Assembly: GCF_014397245.1 (NCBI RefSeq) | Contig: NZ_JACLHY010000012.1 | Coordinates: 83,386-147,385 of the forward strand | Reading direction: 5' to 3' | Origin: Arenibacter arenosicollis | Lineage (GTDB): Bacteria; Bacteroidota; Bacteroidia; Flavobacteriales; Flavobacteriaceae | Length of the DNA stretch: 64,000 bases | Shown here: piece by piece, positions 47,101-55,460 of the stretch | Numbering within the stretch: the stretch's first letter is position 1 | Layout of the letters: every line of letters begins with the position of its first letter | Program-made: the position numbers and the translations under genes | Notes under the pieces: model-generated | Told to the model about the DNA's origin: nothing | The model's input: only the letters and a program-made list of their open reading frames with translations | The model's database searches: none

Positions 47101-47835
47101 ATGGAAATAAATCTTGCAGTACTAATAGATGGTGACAATATACCTTCTGCTTATGTTAAGGAGATGATGGAGGAAATTGCCAAATATGGCAACCCCACAA
47201 TAAAAAGAATATATGGCGACTGGACCAATCCTAAATTGTCCAAATGGAAGAATCTATTATTGGAAAATGCCATTACCCCTATTCAACAATATGCTTATAC
47301 CACTGGCAAAAATGCTACCGACTCGGCAATGATCATCGATGCCATGGATATTTTGTATTCCAATAAGGTAAGTGGATTTTGTATTGTTTCCAGTGATAGC
47401 GATTTTACACGTTTGGCCACTAGGTTAAGGGAAGCCGGTATGAATGTAATTGGTATTGGGGAAAAGAAAACTCCCAATCCTTTTATTGTAGCCTGTGACA
47501 AGTTTATCTATATCGAAATCCTTAAAAATCAATCAGAAGAAAATTCTTCGGAAACTACGGATAGCAAAAAGGACAAGAAGGACAATGTGGACAAGATTAC
47601 CCAAAAGGAAATTAAACTCATTGCATCCACTATTTCCGACCTTGCGGATGAAGATGGCTGGGCATTTCTTGGCGATGTAGGTAGCCTTCTTCAAAAGAAG
47701 CAACCAAATTTTGATTCTAGAAACTATGGTTTTCAAAAATTGACTCCCTTAATAAAGTCTATTAAAAACTTTGAAATAGACCAACGTGAAAATGTCAAGG
47801 GACGGTTTAAATTGATCTACGTTAGAAATAGGTAG
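47101..47835 (+). CDS. NYN-domain protein with OST-HTH/LOTUS domain (putative RNase)
   Basis: A 244-residue protein. Residues 1 to about 140 are a PIN-like NYN domain with the metal-binding acids in VLIDGDNIPS, IIDAMDILY and IVSSDSDFTRLATRLREAG. A charged linker rich in Lys, Asp and Ser follows. Residues about 165-240 form an OST-HTH/LOTUS winged helix (LIASTISDLADEDGWAFLGDVGSLLQKKQPNFDSRNYG), an RNA-binding module. The combination is typical of bacterial NYN-LOTUS proteins, thought to cut RNA. Substrate unknown. Confidence 0.92.
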   Translation: MEINLAVLIDGDNIPSAYVKEMMEEIAKYGNPTIKRIYGDWTNPKLSKWKNLLLENAITPIQQYAYTTGKNATDSAMIIDAMDILYSNKVSGFCIVSSDSDFTRLATRLREAGMNVIGIGEKKTPNPFIVACDKFIYIEILKNQSEENSSETTDSKKDKKDNVDKITQKEIKLIASTISDLADEDGWAFLGDVGSLLQKKQPNFDSRNYGFQKLTPLIKSIKNFEIDQRENVKGRFKLIYVRNR

Positions 47836-47949
47836 AGTCCCTAATTTTCACCTAGATATAAAACATAATTTAGTATATAATTATTTGTTTTGGATTACCC
47901 TTATTTTAGTCAATAATAACAATGGCACTAACTTAAAAACTATATCGAA

Positions 47950-49326
47950 ATGAAAAAAATTAGTTTACTTATTTGTTTTATAGCCTTTCTTTCTTGTTCC
48001 CCAACAAAGAAAGTAGTTAGCCCAACCGCAATATTGTTCACCGATGTTAATATTGTGGATGTCAGCAATGGCAATATGCTGGAAAAGCACCAGGTGATAA
48101 TTGATTCCGGGAAGATCAAGAAAATAGTGGAATCGGTCGATAATGCCGATGACTACCTTACTAAAATCCAAGGTAAGGATAAATATCTTATCCCTGGACT
48201 TGCGGAAATGCATGCGCATATTCCACAACCTCCTACCAGTGATCAGCGTATTAAGGAAACCTTATTTTTATACTTATCCAATGGCATAACTACTATTAGG
48301 GGAATGCTGGGTCATCCCAGCCATCTAGAATTAAGGGAAAAGGCTTTAAATGGCGATGTTTTGAGTCCTCGTATTTTTACCTCGAGTCCGTCTTTTAATG
48401 GAAATACCGTTACTACCAAAGAAGAGGCTGTACAGAAAGTTACTGCCTATAAGAATGAGGGGTACGACTTTCTAAAAATACATCCGGGTATGCAATTGGA
48501 GGTTTTTGATCAAATGGTGGAAACCGCCAATAAGCATAATATTCCCTTTTCCGGGCACGTTCCGGTAATGGTGGGCATACGTCATGCTTTGGACAGCAAA
48601 TACGCCTCCATAGACCATGTAGATGGCTACATGGAAGGACTTGTGCCTGAATCCGAAGGTGTTGACCCTTCAGCTAATGGATTTTTTGGCTATGCCTTTA
48701 CCCCTATTGCCGATACAACCAAAATAGATGAACTGGTGGCGATGACAAAAGAAAATAAAGTATGGGTAGTCCCCACACAAAGTCTGTTTGAAAGATGGTT
48801 CGCCCCTATAAGTTCCGATAAATTGTTGAAGCAACCTGAAATGAAATATATGCCCGTTTCCACCTTGGAAGATTGGATGAGAAGAAAGGACCAATCTACC
48901 AGCTCTGCTAACGGTTTTAACGAAGAACAATGGAATAGGTTTACTGCCATAAGAAGGCAATTGATCCGTAAACTTCAGCATAATGGACATGGTCTACTAC
49001 TGGGCTCGGATGCGCCCCAATTATTCAACGTCCCTGGATTTTCAATTCACCATGAAACAGAAGGGATGGTCAAGGCCGGACTTACCCCTTTGGAGATTTT
49101 GCAATCAGGAACAGTGAACACAGCTAAATTTTTTGAAATGGAAAATTCTTTTGGGACAATAACGGAAGGTTTGGACGCGGATATGGTTTTATTGAATTCC
49201 AATCCCTTGAAAGATATTTCAGCTTTAAAAGAAATTTCCGGGGTTATGGTGCGGGGAAAATGGTTGTCCAAAGAATACATAGATGAAAAGTTGAAGGAAA
49301 TTGCCAGTAATGCCAAAGAAAACTAA
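47950..49326 (+). CDS. Amidohydrolase family lipoprotein
   Basis: A 458-residue exported metal-dependent hydrolase, lipoprotein signal MKKISLLICFIAFLSC with lipobox FLSC and SPTK after the Cys. Metal ligands: HAH in GLAEMHAHIP, the Lys (possibly carboxylated) in FLKIHPGM, His in SGHVPVM and in SIDHVDGYM, Asp in LLGSDAPQL. ELLKAG-like EGMVKAGLTPLEILQSGTVNTAKFF is the C-terminal barrel signature of imidazolonepropionase/prolidase-like amidohydrolases. Substrate unknown; surface location is inferred. Confidence 0.9.
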   Translation: MKKISLLICFIAFLSCSPTKKVVSPTAILFTDVNIVDVSNGNMLEKHQVIIDSGKIKKIVESVDNADDYLTKIQGKDKYLIPGLAEMHAHIPQPPTSDQRIKETLFLYLSNGITTIRGMLGHPSHLELREKALNGDVLSPRIFTSSPSFNGNTVTTKEEAVQKVTAYKNEGYDFLKIHPGMQLEVFDQMVETANKHNIPFSGHVPVMVGIRHALDSKYASIDHVDGYMEGLVPESEGVDPSANGFFGYAFTPIADTTKIDELVAMTKENKVWVVPTQSLFERWFAPISSDKLLKQPEMKYMPVSTLEDWMRRKDQSTSSANGFNEEQWNRFTAIRRQLIRKLQHNGHGLLLGSDAPQLFNVPGFSIHHETEGMVKAGLTPLEILQSGTVNTAKFFEMENSFGTITEGLDADMVLLNSNPLKDISALKEISGVMVRGKWLSKEYIDEKLKEIASNAKEN

Positions 49327-49542
49327 TACCCATCATTTTAAAATATAATCCATAAACAATACAGGGAAACATTAATATGCGGTTTTAGAGCTTTGAAATA
49401 ATCTCAAAATCCGTATTAAGTTCGATGAAATTTTAATGGAAATCCTTATAATTGGGGTTCCAGTAGAATAGGTATTTTTATGAATCAGCTATTTAAAACT
49501 AAATTATAATCTAAACACAAAAACAAGAAACAAGTTAACATT

Positions 49543-50226
49543 ATGAAGAAAATTTTAGGCTTACTTATCCTTATCTCAACGTTTACAGTGAATGCACAGG
49601 AAAATGGTGAAAACAAGTTGGGATCTTGGCACATGTATTTCGGCACCAATAAAATCAGCAATAAATTAAGTATCCACACAGAAGCGCAGCTCCGCTATTA
49701 CGAACAGGGCAAAAATTTTAACCAATTACTTCTGCGCACCGGATTAAACTACCATATTAATGCTAATGCATGGACCACTTTTGGATATGGATATATTGTT
49801 ACGGACGGCAGTTTCGAGGAATTCCCCGATGAAAGGAATTCTATAGAGCACCGTATTTTTGAACGGTTTTTCCTAAAAAACAAAGTATGGGAATTTAACT
49901 TTGAACACAGATACACTTTGGAACAACGTTTTTTGGATTTTGGAGATCGTACGGATGTACAACACAGGATGCGGTATCGTTTGCAGATGACCCTTCCCTT
50001 GACCAATACCTTTTTCCTTAATTTCTACGACGAGATCTTCATTAATCTTCAAGACGATATTTTTGGTCAAAATCGCCTATATGCCGCTTTGGGAATAAAC
50101 GTAACCGATAACATGAGTCTACAGATGGGGTACTTAAAAAATCATTTTACAGCGGCACATTACGATCGACTTCAGATAGGTATTACATATAATCCCGACT
50201 TAAGAAGTATACTGAAAAAAAACTAG
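49543..50226 (+). CDS. DUF2490 outer-membrane protein
   Basis: A 227-residue barrel-like protein with signal peptide MKKILGLLILISTFTVNAQ. The repeated aromatic-edged strands (LSIHTEAQLRYYEQGKNFNQLLLR, NAWTTFGYGYIV, HRIFERFFLKNKVWEFNFEHRYTLEQRF, RMRYRLQMTLPLTNTFFLNFYDEIF) match DUF2490, a family of outer-membrane barrels. It ends TYNPDLRSILKKN, not in the usual aromatic residue. The next gene starts five bases after its stop, so they are probably co-transcribed. Function unknown. Confidence 0.88.
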   Translation: MKKILGLLILISTFTVNAQENGENKLGSWHMYFGTNKISNKLSIHTEAQLRYYEQGKNFNQLLLRTGLNYHINANAWTTFGYGYIVTDGSFEEFPDERNSIEHRIFERFFLKNKVWEFNFEHRYTLEQRFLDFGDRTDVQHRMRYRLQMTLPLTNTFFLNFYDEIFINLQDDIFGQNRLYAALGINVTDNMSLQMGYLKNHFTAAHYDRLQIGITYNPDLRSILKKN

Positions 50227-50230
50227 TGTT

Positions 50231-51448
50231 ATGAACCTGCAAAAAGTAACTTTTAAGAATGCCAAAGGTGAAACCTTGGTAGGTCGTTTGGCCCTACCAG
50301 CCAATCAAGTCCCACATAATTTTGTGCTTTTTGCACATTGTTTCACCTGTAATAAAAATTTTAAAGCCGTTAAAAATATAAGTAAAGCCCTTACTGCGGA
50401 AGGCTATGGCGTTTTGCGATTCGATTTCACAGGGCTTGGGGAAAGTGAAGGCGAGTTTTCCGATTCCAATTTTTCGGGAAACGTGGAAGATTTAGTGGAG
50501 GCGGCCACCTACTTAAAAGAAAATTACACTTCCCCTACATTGATCATTGGTCATTCTTTGGGCGGAGCGGCGGCCATACTAGCTTCGCAAAAAATATCCT
50601 CCATTAGGGCCATTGCTACTATTGGTGCTCCATCCAGTCCCCTACATGTAAAACATATCTTCAAAAATGATATCGACACCATTAACACTAAAGGTGCTGC
50701 TGAAGTAAATATTGGAGGCAGAAGTTTTACCATAAAACAACAGTTTTTGGAAGATCTAAAATCAAACACCTTTGAAGAAACCTTAAGAAATATTGGAAAA
50801 TCAATTTTAATCCTTCATTCACCTCAGGATACCGTTGTAGAAATAAAAAATGCCGAGGAAATATACCTAGCCGCCCACCATCCAAAAAGCTTTGTTTCCC
50901 TGGATGGAGCAGACCATTTATTGAACAACCCTATAGACGCTTCCTATGTTGGTAAAATCATTGGAAGTTGGTCTAAAAGGTATTTGGAGATGCCAGAATC
51001 CAAGGCCTTGGAAACAGAACAGGAAGTGGTGGCGAGTTTGGATAATGCAGACGGATTTACTACCCAAATGAAAGTTGGAAGTCATTATATAACTGCAGAT
51101 GAGCCTGTTTCCTATGGAGGAAACAATTTTGGCCCCTCGCCTTACGAATTGGTGTCGGCAGGTTTATCGGCATGTACAGCCATGACTATTCAGATGTATG
51201 CCAAAAGAAAAAAATGGCCAGTGGAAAACGTGGAAGTACATATCTCTTATAAGAAGACACACGCTACCGATTGTGAAAACTGCGAATCAAATGAAGCAAA
51301 AATAGATACATTTAGTAGAGCTATTAAACTGACAGGGGACCTTGACGAAAAACAAATTTCCAGAATAATGGAAATCGCAGATAAATGTCCTGTCCACAGG
51401 ACTTTACATAGTGAGACTAGGGTCATTACAACATTGATAAATAATTAG
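50231..51448 (+). CDS. Alpha/beta-hydrolase-OsmC fusion protein
   Basis: A 405-residue fusion. The N-terminal hydrolase (about 1-260) has the nucleophile Ser109 in GHSLGG, with FAHCFTCNKNFKAV as the oxyanion strand and DGADHLL for the His. The C-terminal OsmC/Ohr-like domain (about 275-405) holds two redox cysteines, in LSACTAMTIQMYAKRK and DKCPVHRTL, expected to reduce organic hydroperoxides. The fusion is seen in many Bacteroidota and proteobacteria. An extra cluster of cysteines (ATDCENCESNE) lies in a loop. Possibly frees hydroperoxy acids from esters, then reduces them (inference). Confidence 0.93.
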   Translation: MNLQKVTFKNAKGETLVGRLALPANQVPHNFVLFAHCFTCNKNFKAVKNISKALTAEGYGVLRFDFTGLGESEGEFSDSNFSGNVEDLVEAATYLKENYTSPTLIIGHSLGGAAAILASQKISSIRAIATIGAPSSPLHVKHIFKNDIDTINTKGAAEVNIGGRSFTIKQQFLEDLKSNTFEETLRNIGKSILILHSPQDTVVEIKNAEEIYLAAHHPKSFVSLDGADHLLNNPIDASYVGKIIGSWSKRYLEMPESKALETEQEVVASLDNADGFTTQMKVGSHYITADEPVSYGGNNFGPSPYELVSAGLSACTAMTIQMYAKRKKWPVENVEVHISYKKTHATDCENCESNEAKIDTFSRAIKLTGDLDEKQISRIMEIADKCPVHRTLHSETRVITTLINN

Positions 51449-51572
51449 CCCTAATGCTTCATTTAACATGATGGCAAGCTGCTTTTTTAAAATATGATTA
51501 AATCATTTTAAAGAATTGTTCGGCATTATATTTTATGCTTAACTTTAGAGCTAATATTTCAAATAAAACATC

Positions 51573-52214
51573 ATGAGAAAAATTGCTTTTGCATGCTTGA
51601 GCTTGCTTTTAATAACAGGGGTAAGCTGTAAGGATGCCAAAAAAGAAAAAGATGGACAGGCCGTAGAGTTAGAGGCTGCAACTTCCGAAAAATTCAGTTT
51701 GGTCAAAGATTCTACCAAAGTTAGTTTCACAGCCTATAAGACCACCGAAAAATTACCCGTAGGTGGCAAGTTTACCCAAATAAACATTAAGGAGACCAAA
51801 GACGCAAGTACCCCATTGCAAGCCTTAAACGGAACCACATTTAGTATTCCGGTGAGTAGCTTGTTTACCAATGATGCCACAGGTACCAGAGATCCCAAAA
51901 TTTTGGAATTCTTCTTTGGTGTTATGGAGAATACTGAACTTATTTCAGGGAAATTTATAGTTTCTGGAGAAGATAAATGCTCCGTAGACGTTACTTTAAA
52001 CGGAAAAACACAAAATATTCCTTTAGACCATACAATGACTGGTGACAATAGCTATGCATTCAGCGGTGTAATGAATTTGGAGAATTGGGACGCCTTAAAT
52101 GCCGTTGCCTCCATAAACAAAGCTTGTGAAGCTTTGCACACCGGAAAAGACGGAGTTAGCAAAACATGGAGTGAAGTTGCCGTACATGCTGAAGTTCTTT
52201 TGCAAGAAAATTAA
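51573..52214 (+). CDS. YceI-family lipoprotein
   Basis: A 213-residue protein with lipoprotein signal MRKIAFACLSLLLITGVSC (lipobox GVSC). The mature part is a lipocalin-like YceI domain: VKDSTKVSFTAYKTTEKLPVGGKF, VSSLFTNDATGTRDPKILEFFF, ISGKFIVSG. YceI proteins bind isoprenoid-like ligands. A promoter-like sequence (TTG-N21-TAACTTTA, 51516-51547) is upstream. Terminator at 52315 closes the unit. Confidence 0.9.
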   Translation: MRKIAFACLSLLLITGVSCKDAKKEKDGQAVELEAATSEKFSLVKDSTKVSFTAYKTTEKLPVGGKFTQINIKETKDASTPLQALNGTTFSIPVSSLFTNDATGTRDPKILEFFFGVMENTELISGKFIVSGEDKCSVDVTLNGKTQNIPLDHTMTGDNSYAFSGVMNLENWDALNAVASINKACEALHTGKDGVSKTWSEVAVHAEVLLQEN

Positions 52215-52314
52215 ACCTTGTTCCGCAAATTGTTTCGTAAGAATAATTTCAGATGAGCTGGCAGGACCAATTGAAAATGCCAGTTCAATAGCATTGTGAA
52301 TCATACTTTTATAT

Positions 52315-52353
52315 AAAATCCCCGTTTTTGAAAGAATCAAAAACGGGGATTTT
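52315..52353 (+). terminator. Rho-independent terminator
   Basis: AAAATCCCCGTTTTTGA (52315-52331) pairs perfectly over 17 bp with TCAAAAACGGGGATTTT (52337-52353) around a 5-base loop, 100 bp after the YceI stop. Confidence 0.9.
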
Positions 52354-52469
52354 GCGTTTATGTATATTTTTTTAACTCTATTCGGTTCAATAATAACGCA
52401 TATCATACCACAACTTGATATCTCCTAAATTAATTGGTAATTTTATTTAAATCAAAAAATAACTTAAAA

Positions 52470-53057
52470 ATGAAACATACAAAGTTGCTGTTTTTGGCGC
52501 TTATTTTCATGGCTTCCTACAACTGTAAAGAAGCAAAAAAAGAAACTAAGGATGTTATGGAAAATAAAGACATCATTGCCAAAGAAATAAAAGCAGAAGA
52601 GGAGATTAAAACCCTTAAATTTTCCTTGGAACCTAAAAGCGGGCGTAATGTTAAGGGAGAAGTTAGTTTTACTGAAGAAAATGGAACGGTTAGCATGAAG
52701 GCTACCTTAGCCGGTTTAACACCGGGAGAGCACGCTATCCACATTCACGAAAAAGCGGACTGTTCCTCTGCAGACGGAAAATCTACAGGCGGACATTGGA
52801 ATCCTACTTTTTCCGCTCATGGCAAATGGGGTTCAGCGGAAGGCTATCACAGAGGGGATATAGGAAATTTCACGGCTGATGGCGAAGGCAATGCCATTGT
52901 GGAATTTTCTACCGATGAATGGTGTCTGGGCTGTGATGATGAGACCAAAAACCTTTTGGGCAAGGGTGTGATCGTACATCAAGGGGTCGATGATTTTGTT
53001 ACCCAACCCACTGGGGACGCTGGGGGAAGGGTAAGTTGCGCCGGCATTATTGAGTAA
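52470..53057 (+). CDS. sodC: Cu/Zn superoxide dismutase, lipoprotein type
   Basis: ATG at 52470 (MKHTKLLFLALIFMASYNC) gives a lipoprotein signal with lipobox SYNC; an upstream TTG-like start adds 12 residues. The Cu/Zn-SOD domain has copper ligands in HAIHIHEKADC, zinc ligands in GGHWNPTFSAHGKWG and GYHRGDIGNF, and the terminal H in GVIVHQGVDDF plus the GDAGGRVSCAGI disulfide region. It dismutates superoxide outside the cytosol. The following sigma/anti-sigma pair is separated by a terminator. Confidence 0.93.
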   Translation: MKHTKLLFLALIFMASYNCKEAKKETKDVMENKDIIAKEIKAEEEIKTLKFSLEPKSGRNVKGEVSFTEENGTVSMKATLAGLTPGEHAIHIHEKADCSSADGKSTGGHWNPTFSAHGKWGSAEGYHRGDIGNFTADGEGNAIVEFSTDEWCLGCDDETKNLLGKGVIVHQGVDDFVTQPTGDAGGRVSCAGIIE

Positions 53058-53077
53058 CAACTATTTACAAATTTATT

Positions 53078-53104
53078 AAGCTGCTTATAGAGCAGCTTTT
53101 TTTT
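53078..53104 (+). terminator. Rho-independent terminator of sodC
   Basis: AAGCTGC (53078-53084) pairs with GCAGCTT (53092-53098), then a run of T to 53104. It lies between the sodC stop and the sigma-factor ATG at 53125. Confidence 0.8.
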
Positions 53105-53124
53105 ATCTTTAAAAAAATTCTTGA

Positions 53125-53658
53125 ATGGAATTAGACCTAATTGTAGAACAATTTCAAAAAAAGGATACTGCCGCTTTTGAAAAGCTGTATAATATGTATT
53201 CTAAAAATATTTGTGGCGTAATCAATACAATTGTACAGAATACTGATGTTGCCGAAGAAATCTGTCAGGATGTTTTTATGAAAGCATGGAAAAACTCGGA
53301 GAGCTATAACGTCTCTAGGGGAAGGTTCTTTACGTGGATATTAAATATTGCTAGGAATGCTGCGATTGATGAAATACGCAGTAAGTCACATAAAAACAGA
53401 AAAAAGAACCTTTCCGCTGATTACTTCGTAGGTATTTTAGAAAGTAGGGAAGATAATGAAAGTGGTAGAGAAGACACCATTGGTTTAAAAAAGCTTTTGC
53501 TAAATTTAAAGGAAAAGTGTGTCGAAATAATAGAGTTACTTTATTTTAAGGGCTTTACGCAGAAAGAAGTATCAAAAGAATTGAATATTCCATTGGGAAC
53601 GGTAAAAACAAGAAATAGAAGTTGTATTTCCCAAATTAGGAACAATCTGGCATTATAA
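53125..53658 (+). CDS. ECF sigma factor (RpoE/SigK-like)
   Basis: A 177-residue group-4 sigma factor. Region 2: EKLYNMYSKNICGVINTIV, AEEICQDVFMKAWKNSESYN, FFTWILNIARNAAIDEIRSK. Region 4 helix-turn-helix: LLNLKEKCVEIIELLYFKGFTQKEVSKELNIPLGTVKTRNRS. It is not a close relative of the sigma pair at 3.7-5.6 kb. The anti-sigma gene begins one base after its stop, so it is the regulated member of a pair. Confidence 0.93.
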   Translation: MELDLIVEQFQKKDTAAFEKLYNMYSKNICGVINTIVQNTDVAEEICQDVFMKAWKNSESYNVSRGRFFTWILNIARNAAIDEIRSKSHKNRKKNLSADYFVGILESREDNESGREDTIGLKKLLLNLKEKCVEIIELLYFKGFTQKEVSKELNIPLGTVKTRNRSCISQIRNNLAL

Positions 53659-53659
53659 T

Positions 53660-54448
53660 ATGGATACAAAGGAATACATAGCATCAGGTATCTTGGAACT
53701 TTACGTGGCAGGTACTCTTTCAGATATAGAAAATTTGGAAGTGTATCTAAATGGAGAAAAGTACCCCGAGATAAAAAAGGAAATAGAGGCCATTGAAGCC
53801 TCCGTTTTGTCTTTGTCGAGAACAATTTCACCAGGAACAAAAGGTTTTAACGATATCCGTACTAGGATAGCCAGGGAAGGTGCTCCCCTTACCGATGAAA
53901 AGAAGAATAATGTTAGTTGGACTGCCTATTTGGGCTGGGCAGTAGCATTGATCTTCATGGCAGGATTAATATGGTTATACGAACAGAACAACCAACTAAT
54001 ATCCGATATAGAAGTGGTTTCGCTAGAAAATATTACTTTGGAACGGCAGATTACCGATTCGGAAATTTCATTGGAAAAGACAGAGGAATTGCTCAAGACG
54101 ATTCGCGATAAAAATATTACCGTAGTGCCATTGGGAGGGCAAACGGTCTCCCCTACCTCCTACGCCAAAGCCTATTGGAACAAGCATGAAAAGAAAGTAT
54201 TTATAGATGCACAAGGTTTGCCCGATCCCCCGGATGGATTTGTATACCAGGTGTGGTCGCTAAAATTAAATCCATTGACGCCGACCAGCATGGGACTTTT
54301 AGAGAATTTTATTGAGGATGATAATAAGGTATTTGCCCTAGCCAATCCCAATGAGTCCGAAGCATTTGGTATAACATTGGAACCAGCGGGCGGTAGTGCC
54401 GCTCCCAATCTGGAACAACTATATACCTTAGGGGTGGCCACCTCCTAG
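53660..54448 (+). CDS. Anti-sigma factor, RskA-like
   Basis: A 262-residue membrane protein. The cytosolic N-terminal part (about 1-88: DTKEYIASGILELYVAGTLSDIENLEVY) should bind the sigma factor; it has no H-x3-C-x2-C zinc motif, so it would not sense redox like ZAS anti-sigmas. A single membrane helix (WTAYLGWAVALIFMAGLIWLY) follows, then a coiled coil and the extracytoplasmic RskA domain (about 150-262: YAKAYWNKHEKKVFIDAQGLPDPP, YQVWSLK, AFGITLEPAGGS). Coupled to the sigma gene. Confidence 0.92.
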   Translation: MDTKEYIASGILELYVAGTLSDIENLEVYLNGEKYPEIKKEIEAIEASVLSLSRTISPGTKGFNDIRTRIAREGAPLTDEKKNNVSWTAYLGWAVALIFMAGLIWLYEQNNQLISDIEVVSLENITLERQITDSEISLEKTEELLKTIRDKNITVVPLGGQTVSPTSYAKAYWNKHEKKVFIDAQGLPDPPDGFVYQVWSLKLNPLTPTSMGLLENFIEDDNKVFALANPNESEAFGITLEPAGGSAAPNLEQLYTLGVATS

Positions 54449-54480
54449 ATATTTGAAAAAACAAAGAACCATTATAATGT

Positions 54481-54525
54481 AAATAAAGGTTTGCGGTAAG
54501 TTAAGCTTCCGCAAACCTTTATTTA
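54481..54525 (+). terminator. Rho-independent terminator of sigma/anti-sigma operon
   Basis: AAATAAAGGTTTGCGG pairs perfectly over 16 bp with CCGCAAACCTTTATTT around a 12-base loop, 32 bp after the anti-sigma stop. The rest of the gap to 54810 shows no gene. Confidence 0.85.
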
Positions 54526-54810
54526 ATTCATGATTTGTGGCTATAATCAATATTACAATCCCAAAATATATTTGGAGTTAGCTTTGTAAATTTCCGAGGT
54601 CATTAGAGCCTTGGACCTATTCATTTGGATTAATTGCAACCTACTATATTTCACACTTCCCAGAATGTCCCTTGCCCGATACCAACTTTGAATTGAACAA
54701 TTAATTTACTTATGAATTAAAAATGTAATTATTTGAATGAAATGCACCATTGTCTTACCGAAAAAGAACCTAATCTTGTTAAGGGAAAATAACTTTTAAA
54801 GAATAATATT

Positions 54811-55185
54811 ATGACACGGACACTTTATAACAGATTAGGTGAATTAAAAGGTATCACCAAACTAGTAGATGATGTAGTAAATCTACATATGGAAAATCCA
54901 CATGTAAGTCCTAGATTTATACCTTATAAAGATCAACCGGACCGACTAATGACCATTAAGCAACATACGGTCCATTTTTTTTGTGCGGGTGCAGGTGGCC
55001 CCCAGGAATACAAAGGAAGGGACATGGTTACTACCCACAAAGGCATGAATATTTCTGAACAAGAGTTTTTGGCCGTTGTGGATGATATATTGGAAGCCAT
55101 GGATAAAAATAAATTCGGGGATGAGGAAAAAAAAGATGTTCTGGCTATCCTCTATTCACTTAAAGGGGGCGTCATCCGGATATAA
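54811..55185 (+). CDS. Group 1 truncated haemoglobin
   Basis: A 124-residue globin of the 2-on-2 fold: TLYNRLGELKGITKLVDDVVNLH, ending with LKGGVIRI. The proximal haem ligand is expected to be His76 in MVTTHKGMNISEQEF. CAGAGGPQEYKGRDM is the trHbN-like E-F region. Cytosolic, likely nitric-oxide or oxygen related by family. Single gene with no close partner. Confidence 0.9.
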   Translation: MTRTLYNRLGELKGITKLVDDVVNLHMENPHVSPRFIPYKDQPDRLMTIKQHTVHFFCAGAGGPQEYKGRDMVTTHKGMNISEQEFLAVVDDILEAMDKNKFGDEEKKDVLAILYSLKGGVIRI

Positions 55186-55209
55186 TCGTACCTCTGATAA
55201 TACTGCTAG

Positions 55210-55246
55210 ATTTAAATACATTTGAGGTATTTGGAGGTATTTAAAT
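55210..55246. repeat. Inverted repeat upstream of the cytochrome c gene
   Basis: ATTTAAATAC (55210-55219) and GTATTTAAAT (55237-55246) form perfect 10-bp arms with a 17-base spacer, between the globin stop (55185) and the next ATG (55461). It may be an operator or terminator. Confidence 0.4.
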
Positions 55247-55460
55247 TCCTAACATATCAGTCATTTTTATTGTCATTCCCGGGTATTTTAGAAAAAAACA
55301 CTTATGACGCCATAGAAATGAGTTTCATGTAATGCAGGTTTTAAACTTTTACCTATATTAGACGCTTAAGACAATGTGATTATCTTTTATTCCGAAGTCG
55401 TACACGACACTTTCTTTGAGGATTTAAAAAATAATTGCTTAATCATTTAAACATTTAGGT

